NCBI GenBank assembly: GCA_002436205.1
Contig: DJKT01000029.1
Coordinates: 1 to 13,187 of the forward strand
Origin: Candidatus Peribacter sp. UBA6535
GTDB lineage: Bacteria; Patescibacteriota; Gracilibacteria; Peribacterales; Peribacteraceae
DNA: 13,187 nucleotides
Reading direction: 5' to 3'
Made by a program: the position numbers and the translations under genes
Shown here: one piece after another, positions 7,186-11,962 of the stretch
Position numbering within the stretch: position 1 is the stretch's first letter
How the letters are laid out: each line of letters opens with the position of its first letter
The notes under the pieces: model-generated
What the model was told of the DNA's origin: nothing
The model's database searches: none
What the model saw: only the letters and a program-made list of their open reading frames with translations

Positions 7186-8502
7186 ATGAAAGCCCTAAAA
7201 CATCAATTTGGCCAGCACCGTATTCTCGGTGGAGCTGCTGTTCTTGGTCTTATGCAGCTTGGGGCATCGATTATGGGGCTGATCAGAGACAGAACACTCG
7301 CAGCGACTTTTCCGGGGCTTGATACCGTAGACGTCTACATTGCCTCATTTAGACCCAGCGATCTTTGTTTTCAAATGATGATTATGGCGGGGTTCTCGGT
7401 AGCGCTTGTTCCGATGCTTGCAGCCTACCATGCAGATAGTAAAAAGAAGGAGATGCATGAGCTGCTCAACTCAGTCGTTACTCTTGCAGCTGTCGTCTTT
7501 GGAGTAGTTGCGATTGTACTGAGCATCTTCATGGATCAGATTGCTCCGTATCTTGTCGGGTTTACGGGTGAGTCACTCAGGCTCTACGTAGACTTTGCCA
7601 GACTTGCACTCATCACGAATTTTCTTTTTGTTTTTGGAAACGCGTTTGGTCAGTATTTGATTACAGTTCAGAAGTATTGGATCTATGGCATCACGCCGAT
7701 GCTTTATACATTGGGTACAATACTTGGAACGATCTATCTTACTCCCAAGTTTGGCGCGTACGGTCCGATGTATGGAACACTTGGGGGAGCGGTGGTGTAT
7801 GTTGTGTTGAGATTTATTGCAGTTCAGAGAAGAAATACGAAATACGAAATACGAAATACGAAATTGCTTCATCCAGATCTTAAAGAGTTGCTTGAGCTTA
7901 TGTGGCCACGTATGGCAGCCCTTGGTGCATTGCAGGCGCAACTTCTTTTGTTTGATAAAGTTGCTTCTGGGCTTGATGCAGGTTCAGTGACTATCAACGC
8001 CTACGCCAGAAACTTTCAGGCAGTTGCTGTAGGAGTAGCTGGTATTGCACTTGCACAGTCTGCGTTTTCACTGTTATCTCAAGCCGCAGCAAAAAAAGAG
8101 AAGAAGCGTTATTACATCTATCTACGAAAAGGAATTATCACTTTACTAGTACTTACAATTCCCGGAGCAATTGCGCTTGTAATGTTGGCACCAGTTGCTG
8201 CAAGTCTTGTCAGTCTTAGCCATGTACTTCCGGTCTTTTCTCTCTGCTTACTCTTTTACGCTCTCTCGATTCCATTTGAAAGCATCAATCATCTTTTACT
8301 TCGTGCGTTCTATGCAACAAAACATACGATTACCCCAGCTATATTTAGCGTAATCAATGGACTGAGTGCGATTGCAGCTGCGTGGTATCTTGCTCCCCGA
8401 TTTGGAATTTATAGTCTTGCTATGGGATTTGCCGTGGGCCAAGGTATTCAGTTGATTGGTTTGAGTGTGATGTTACCGAGGAGAGTAAATAAGGTGTTGT
8501 AA
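7186..8502 (+). CDS. murJ: MurJ-like lipid II flippase (MviN family)
   Basis: A polytopic membrane protein of the MOP exporter superfamily that flips lipid II to the outer face of the membrane for peptidoglycan synthesis. The N-terminus carries the family motif LIRDRTLAATF (about 32-42), followed by VDVYIASFRPSDLCFQ and then AGFSVALVPML. The second Arg usual after the FRxPxL motif is absent. At 438 aa it is shorter than E. coli MurJ (511 aa, 14 helices), so the last helices are probably missing, and some functional divergence is possible. A heptamer repeat (7833-7864) encodes RNTKYEIRNTK in the loop around residues 216-226, between the two helical halves. It converges on the acylphosphatase gene with 15 bp between. 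With murC it points to a working peptidoglycan pathway. Confidence 0.85.
   Translation: MKALKHQFGQHRILGGAAVLGLMQLGASIMGLIRDRTLAATFPGLDTVDVYIASFRPSDLCFQMMIMAGFSVALVPMLAAYHADSKKKEMHELLNSVVTLAAVVFGVVAIVLSIFMDQIAPYLVGFTGESLRLYVDFARLALITNFLFVFGNAFGQYLITVQKYWIYGITPMLYTLGTILGTIYLTPKFGAYGPMYGTLGGAVVYVVLRFIAVQRRNTKYEIRNTKLLHPDLKELLELMWPRMAALGALQAQLLLFDKVASGLDAGSVTINAYARNFQAVAVGVAGIALAQSAFSLLSQAAAKKEKKRYYIYLRKGIITLLVLTIPGAIALVMLAPVAASLVSLSHVLPVFSLCLLFYALSIPFESINHLLLRAFYATKHTITPAIFSVINGLSAIAAAWYLAPRFGIYSLAMGFAVGQGIQLIGLSVMLPRRVNKVL
7833..7864. repeat. Tandem heptamer repeat AAATACG (four copies plus part) inside murJ
   Basis: Four perfect copies at 7833-7839, 7840-7846, 7847-7853 and 7854-7860, then AAAT. 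Because 7 nt times 3 equals 7 codons, the peptide repeats with a seven-residue period (RNTKYEI). It falls in a predicted loop and keeps the frame open. A diverged array with the same 7-nt period lies between lepB and the PH-domain gene. Confidence 0.9.
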
Positions 8503-8517
8503 AAAATAACAACAACT

Positions 8518-8793
8518 TTAGTCTGTAACATCAAATGATGTGGAGTTTTCGGCTTTAGCTTCATCTATTATAACTTCTTTAATATCAGCACTATCCGGTC
8601 CTTCGTGGCACCAATCGAGAAATTTCTGCATCGCATCTTCTTCTCCTTCAGCGAAAATCTTTACACTGTCATTTCTTTTCCTACAGTTTCGTACCCAGCC
8701 TTTTATCCCTAGCTCGTCTGCTTTCTCTTTGGTATTTGCACGAAAGCAGACTCCCTGGACAGTGCCGTTGACGCGGATGTTTTTGGCAATCAT
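8518..8793 (-). CDS. acyP: Acylphosphatase
   Basis: A 91-aa cytoplasmic enzyme that hydrolyses the carboxyl-phosphate bond of acylphosphates. It shows the N-terminal signature VNGTVQGVCFR, whose Arg18 binds phosphate. GWVRN follows at about residues 32-36, and its Asn orients the attacking water. Length matches the family (about 90-100 aa). It starts two bases after the nusG stop, so it is the last gene of the secE-nusG operon and is probably translated by reinitiation. The purine-rich end of nusG just before it may serve as a weak ribosome binding site. The C-terminus has more acidic residues than usual and lacks the common final aromatic residue. Its physiological substrate is unknown. Confidence 0.9.
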   Translation of the reverse strand: MIAKNIRVNGTVQGVCFRANTKEKADELGIKGWVRNCRKRNDSVKIFAEGEEDAMQKFLDWCHEGPDSADIKEVIIDEAKAENSTSFDVTD

Positions 8794-8795
8794 AA

Positions 8796-9341
8796 CTATT
8801 TCTTCTTCGCCTGCGTAAAGTCGAGCTCTACAGGAGTTTCGCGGTCGAAGATCAAAACGTTTACGCTAATCTTTCCTTTGTTGATATCTACACCATCAAC
8901 TGCACCTTCGTAGTTTTTGAATGGTCCATCGACTATGACTACGAGGTCTCCTACCTGGAAGTCGGATTTAAACTTCGCTTCTTGTTCTCCAACCCGGCGC
9001 TCGATAACTCCAAATTCTTCTGGAGTAACGGGAACGGGAATGTTTCCGGATCCGACAAACCCTGTCACGTTTGGCGTGTTTCGAACAAGGTACCAACTTT
9101 CATCGGTTACGATCATGTCGACAAGAACATATCCTGGGAAGAGCTTTTTCTCTTCTTCGGTTGGTTCTCCTCGGCGAAATGTTAGTTGCGTCTCTTTTGG
9201 AACCTGTACATCAAAGATGTAGTCGCCCATGCCAAAACTTTCGATTCGCTGTTGCAAACCTTCTGCTACGGCATCTTCATATCCGGAGTACGTGTGCACC
9301 ACATACCAGTTTCTTCCGGCGGTTGGGTCTTGCTTTCCCAT
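8796..9341 (-). CDS. nusG: Transcription termination/antitermination factor NusG
   Basis: A 181-aa factor that binds the RNA polymerase clamp and links it to Rho or ribosomes. The NGN domain starts at WYVVHTYSGYED (12-23) and contains FPGYVLVDM (68-76) and NTPNVTGFVG. A linker then leads to the KOW domain, VGDLVVIVDGPFKNYEGAV (about 126-144). The C-terminus ends in QAKKK. Length is normal (E. coli 181 aa). Its ATG overlaps the secE stop in a TAATG junction, so the two are translationally coupled. The usual downstream partners rplK and rplA are absent, and an acylphosphatase gene follows instead. Confidence 0.96.
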   Translation of the reverse strand: MGKQDPTAGRNWYVVHTYSGYEDAVAEGLQQRIESFGMGDYIFDVQVPKETQLTFRRGEPTEEEKKLFPGYVLVDMIVTDESWYLVRNTPNVTGFVGSGNIPVPVTPEEFGVIERRVGEQEAKFKSDFQVGDLVVIVDGPFKNYEGAVDGVDINKGKISVNVLIFDRETPVELDFTQAKKK

Positions 9342-9529
9342 TAGTATGTTAGAGACAAAAGAAGTTTCACAATCTGATTTAAGACATAGTCTATGCCACC
9401 AAATGCTACGGCAACAGCAGCGGTAAATCCGATTGTAATAATCGACAAACGAATTGCTTGCTGACGAGTGGGCCAGCGCACGTGACGAAGTTCGGAGACT
9501 GCTTCGTTGAAGTAGGTTGTAATTTGCAT
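9341..9529 (-). CDS. secE: Preprotein translocase subunit SecE
   Basis: A 62-aa subunit of the SecYEG channel with one membrane segment. The cytoplasmic amphipathic helix carries the conserved pattern FNEAVSELRHVRWPTRQQ (about 7-24), where family members have E-L-KVxWPT/S. The transmembrane helix is about 29-55. The size fits the short single-helix form found in most bacteria, unlike the three-helix E. coli protein. It is followed directly by nusG, the classical order. It has a recognisable promoter and a leader of about 36 nt, unlike several leaderless-looking neighbours; AAGAAG five nt before the ATG is a weak ribosome binding site. Confidence 0.93.
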   Translation of the reverse strand: MQITTYFNEAVSELRHVRWPTRQQAIRLSIITIGFTAAVAVAFGGIDYVLNQIVKLLLSLTY

Positions 9530-9542
9530 AATTCTTCTTAAT

Positions 9543-9561
9543 AAAAAACCCCTCAGAAGGG
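9543..9561 (-). terminator. Small hairpin with T6 run in the lepB-secE gap
   Basis: On the minus strand CCCT (9561-9558) pairs with AGGG (9553-9550) around a TCTG loop, followed by G and six T (9548-9543). It could end lepB transcription. However, it lies downstream of the secE promoter, so secE transcripts would carry it at their very 5' end. The stem is short and the call is weak. Confidence 0.4.
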
Positions 9562-9572
9562 ATTACGTGTTC

Positions 9573-9600
9573 ATTATACGCTTCCTAGGGCTGCTTGCAA
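9573..9600 (-). promoter_or_regulatory. Promoter of the secE-nusG-acyP operon
   Basis: Minus-strand TTGCAA (9595-9600) and a perfect TATAAT (9573-9578) are 16 nt apart. The predicted start is near 9566, giving a leader of about 36 nt to the secE ATG. The -35 box lies just past the lepB stop, within ten bases of it. Confidence 0.65.
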
Positions 9601-9608
9601 GGATTTCC

Positions 9609-10235
9609 TTATAAATCATACAGAGGAGGTTCGAGGGCATGAATCTTACTAATGGGCAGGGCTACCATCCACACTTTCCCCAGAACATTGTCTTCTTCTA
9701 CGTAGGGGATTGGATCACCGGACTCATCGCGGAAACTGCGACTATCCAGGCTTCCTTGGCGATTATCACCCAGCATGAAATAGTGACCTTCGGGGACTGT
9801 ATAGGAGATAAAGTCTGTATTTCCAGAGCTTGGAGGAGCTTGGAATGTCTTACCAACATTTTTGATATTTAGGTACTCCTCGTCTATTTCTACGAGCTCT
9901 TTTGATCCTTCTGGACGAATAAACACCACTCCGTTTTCTATAACAATACGGTCTCCAGGGACTCCCATAATGCGCTTTACGTAGGGCCTTTTTGGATCAT
10001 TTGGCGGGCGAAAAACCACAACGTCACCTCTATTTGGAGATCCTATGTGATAGGCGAGTTTATTGATAATGATGTATTCCTTGTGCTCCAGTGTTGAAAG
10101 CATCGAGTTTCCTTCTACCTGAAAAGGGGAAACCAGGAATGTTCGAATTACGGCAACCACTCCCACTATAATGACGATGTTGAGTAAAACGTCGAACAGG
10201 TGGAACCACAGGCCATGGCGGGGTGAAGTTTTCAT
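9609..10235 (-). CDS. lepB: Signal peptidase I (LepB)
   Basis: Membrane serine-lysine protease that removes signal peptides from exported proteins, presumably including the three surface proteins in this window. The 208-aa product has one N-terminal membrane segment (about 15-33). The catalytic Ser44 lies in VEGNSM and the catalytic Lys87 in YVKRIMGVPGDRI. The conserved box GDNRQGSLDSRSF is also present. The residues after the nucleophile are LSTL where most have xPTL. The frame is open 70 codons further upstream, but that stretch is repeat-derived and shows no family similarity, and the ATG at 10235 gives the normal N-terminus. TATACT lies 7 nt before that ATG, so the mRNA is probably leaderless. 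It diverges from the PH-domain gene. Confidence 0.95.
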   Translation of the reverse strand: MKTSPRHGLWFHLFDVLLNIVIIVGVVAVIRTFLVSPFQVEGNSMLSTLEHKEYIIINKLAYHIGSPNRGDVVVFRPPNDPKRPYVKRIMGVPGDRIVIENGVVFIRPEGSKELVEIDEEYLNIKNVGKTFQAPPSSGNTDFISYTVPEGHYFMLGDNRQGSLDSRSFRDESGDPIPYVEEDNVLGKVWMVALPISKIHALEPPLYDL

Positions 10236-10242
10236 CCCGACC

Positions 10243-10248
10243 AGTATA
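10243..10248 (-). promoter_or_regulatory. -10 box of lepB, probably leaderless
   Basis: Minus-strand TATACT lies 7 nt before the lepB ATG at 10235. A weak -35 candidate TTCCCT (10266-10271) is 17 nt upstream. There is no Shine-Dalgarno site. Confidence 0.5.
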
Positions 10249-10283
10249 CGGTTGTTTGTGGCTTCAGGGAATGAAATATATAT

Positions 10284-10333
10284 AATTTCGAAATACGAAA
10301 CACGAAAACCGAAACGCATAATAATATTTCGAA
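10284..10333. repeat. Diverged heptamer array and inverted repeat between lepB and the PH-domain gene
   Basis: Period-7 units AATTTCG, AAATACG, AAACACG, AAAACCG and AAACGCA run from 10284 to 10318. TTCGAAATA (10287-10295) is the inverse of TATTTCGAA (10325-10333), so the block can form a 9-bp hairpin. The central unit is identical to the murJ repeat unit. It fills most of the 135-bp divergent promoter region. Confidence 0.75.
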
Positions 10334-10358
10334 TTTCGATATTTGGGCTTCGTGCTTG

Positions 10359-10364
10359 TATACT
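10359..10364 (+). promoter_or_regulatory. -10 box of the PH-domain operon, probably leaderless
   Basis: TATACT, five of six matches to consensus, lies 6 nt before the GTG at 10371. No strong -35 is seen. Its position supports GTG as start of the operon's first gene. Confidence 0.45.
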
Positions 10365-10370
10365 AGAAAC

Positions 10371-11027
10371 GTGCTTGTAGGACAACGCCACTTTCATAGG
10401 CATGTCGATGACGACGAAGAAATCGTCATGGTAGTACATAAGCACTGGCTACTTGGATTTAAATATCTTTTTTGGCCAGTGTTGGCATTTGCATTTGCTT
10501 GGGCTGTTTTTGTTTTTGCTCCCTATAAATTTATCTTCTATATAGCGGCACTTGCAAGTATTGGAACTTTGGTATGGGGGTTGCGTAGTTTTTACGATTA
10601 CTATTTGGACGCATGGATTATTACCGATCAAGGAATTATAGATGTCGAGTGGCACGGGTGGTTCCATCGTCAATCCACTCGAGTTTTATACAGCGACATT
10701 CAAGGAGTAAGCTACGAAATTCAGGGAGTGTTAGGGACGATGCTTCGTTTTGGTGCAATTGCGGTGGAGAAAATTTCTACAGGGAGTGTGCTCTCTATGG
10801 ACAGCGTAAAAAATCCTCGTGCGATAGAGGCGCTCATCTTGCAAGCAATGGAAGGATATTTGCATGGTAAAAATCTTACCGATGCAAAGCATGTACAAGA
10901 TATTCTCTCACAACTTGTTGCCAGAGAAGTGAATTTAGAACAGTTCGAAAGTGACGATGACGATGATGAATATGACGATGATGAATACCTTGATGAAGAT
11001 GACGATGACGACGACGATGATGACTAG
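10371..11027 (+). CDS. Membrane protein with bacterial PH-like (YdbT/bPH2-type) domain and poly-Asp tail
   Basis: A 218-aa protein. After a polar N-terminus come two hydrophobic segments (about 34-51 and 54-72). A beta-rich PH-like domain of the YdbT/bPH2 kind follows (about 80-165, including AWIITDQGIIDVEW, RVLYSDIQGVSYEIQG and FGAIAVEKISTG). Residues 193-218 are almost all Asp and Glu, encoded by GAT/GAC repeats. The function of such PH proteins is unknown; membrane-associated binding is an inference. GTG at 10371 was chosen over TTG at 10356 because TATACT lies 6 nt before it and would overlap the TTG frame. It is followed after 3 nt by the HEPN-like gene, then pth, so the three form an operon. 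Confidence 0.7.
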   Translation: MLVGQRHFHRHVDDDEEIVMVVHKHWLLGFKYLFWPVLAFAFAWAVFVFAPYKFIFYIAALASIGTLVWGLRSFYDYYLDAWIITDQGIIDVEWHGWFHRQSTRVLYSDIQGVSYEIQGVLGTMLRFGAIAVEKISTGSVLSMDSVKNPRAIEALILQAMEGYLHGKNLTDAKHVQDILSQLVAREVNLEQFESDDDDDEYDDDEYLDEDDDDDDDDD

Positions 11028-11030
11028 ACT

Positions 11031-11408
11031 ATGGAATATCTAATTGCTGCTATCGCGCTTGTCCTCGTTGGTCTTTTTATTTTCCTTTCCCGTAAAAAGA
11101 AAGTTCCAGTTCATGCAAGGCCTCGCATTCGATCACTTATCAATCACATAGCGACAGTAGATGATCCTGCCAAGAAAGTTTTGGAAGCAGATAAGGTACT
11201 CCATGAAGCATTAAAATCTCTGGGATCCAATGAATCTATGGGAAGTCTATTAAAACGATATGGATCCAAGCTCCCTAACGAACAATCAGTGTGGAATGCA
11301 CACAAGTTGCGTAATCGTATTGCACATGAGCCTCAGATGACAGTATCAAAGAGCGATGCAGAGAAAGCTGCTGCAGCCTTCTTAAAAGCTGTGCAATCTC
11401 TGCTATGA
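11031..11408 (+). CDS. Membrane-anchored HEPN-like helical protein
   Basis: A 125-aa protein with an N-terminal membrane segment (about 4-20), a basic stop-transfer RKKK (21-24) and a helical cytoplasmic domain. The motif HKLRNRIAHEP (91-101) contains R94-x4-H99, the Rx4-6H signature of HEPN-domain RNases. The preceding helix with EADKVLHEALK (about 52-62) fits a HEPN bundle. Whether it cleaves RNA is unknown, since many HEPN-like proteins do not. It lies 3 nt after the PH-domain gene, and its TGA overlaps the pth ATG (ATGA), so all three are coupled. No toxin-antitoxin nucleotidyltransferase partner is adjacent. The fold assignment is from motif recognition only. Confidence 0.6.
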   Translation: MEYLIAAIALVLVGLFIFLSRKKKVPVHARPRIRSLINHIATVDDPAKKVLEADKVLHEALKSLGSNESMGSLLKRYGSKLPNEQSVWNAHKLRNRIAHEPQMTVSKSDAEKAAAAFLKAVQSLL

Positions 11409-11962
11409 TCCTTTCAATGAAACCTGCTCTTGTTATCTTTGGCTTAGGCAATGCTGGTGCACAGTATGAACGCACTCGTCATAATGCTGGTTTTATGGCT
11501 ATAGATGTTCTTAGTAGCGAATTTGGTCAGGATGATTGGCAAGACAAGCAAAAATTTGATTCGTTTATACAAGAGGCGCGCGTAGGGGTAGCCCCAGTAC
11601 TTCTGGTAAAACCTAAGACATTTATGAATCTTTCAGGTGATGCAGTACGTAAGGTTGTGGAGTTTTTTAAGCTCGATGTCTCTACACAAGTACTCATCAT
11701 CTCAGATGATATTGATATTCCTCTTGGGGAACTTCGACTGCGTATGAGCGGTGGCCCCGGAACACATAATGGGCTCAAATCTATTGTTGATACGTACGGA
11801 GAAGATTTTTCTCGTCTTCGAGTAGGAATTGGTAACCCCCCTACAGGACAAGATTTGAGTAATTGGGTACTGAGTAAAATGACCAAGGAAGAATCTGATG
11901 CTCTTCAAAAAAGTTTCGAGGATCTCCCAAGTATGGTCGAAAAATTTGTAATTGGTGATTAG
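11405..11962 (+). CDS. pth: Peptidyl-tRNA hydrolase (Pth)
   Basis: Cytoplasmic esterase that frees tRNA from peptidyl-tRNA dropped by stalled ribosomes. The 185-aa product shows FGLGNAG (Asn16), TRHNAGF (catalytic His26), KPKTFMNLSG (Asn75), DDIDIPLG (Asp101/102) and THNGLKS (Asn122), all in Pth order and at usual spacing. GNAG replaces the common GNPG. The first ATG (11405) overlaps the upstream TGA, which implies translational coupling, while a second ATG at 11417 would give a more typical N-terminus. Its TAG stop directly abuts the stop of the opposing cysteine-rich gene. Confidence 0.95.
   Translation: MILSMKPALVIFGLGNAGAQYERTRHNAGFMAIDVLSSEFGQDDWQDKQKFDSFIQEARVGVAPVLLVKPKTFMNLSGDAVRKVVEFFKLDVSTQVLIISDDIDIPLGELRLRMSGGPGTHNGLKSIVDTYGEDFSRLRVGIGNPPTGQDLSNWVLSKMTKEESDALQKSFEDLPSMVEKFVIGD

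Noticed and set aside
7833..7864. Short tandem repeats considered as a CRISPR array
   Set aside because: Units are 7 nt with no spacers and no cas genes nearby, and they lie within the murJ frame.
8491..8518. Hairpin AAGGTGTTGT / ACAACAACTT between murJ and acyP as a bidirectional terminator
   Set aside because: The stem is AT-rich with a mismatch and lacks a proper U-run on either strand, so it is too weak to annotate.
10236..10445. 70-codon N-terminal extension of the lepB frame
   Set aside because: It crosses the divergent PH-domain gene and the heptamer array, has no signal-peptidase similarity, and the ATG at 10235 gives the normal family N-terminus with a -10 box before it.
11406..11408. 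UGA reassigned to glycine (code 25), as in some CPR lineages
   Set aside because: The TGA ends the HEPN-like gene in an ATGA overlap with pth. No recognisable protein here needs UGA to be read through.
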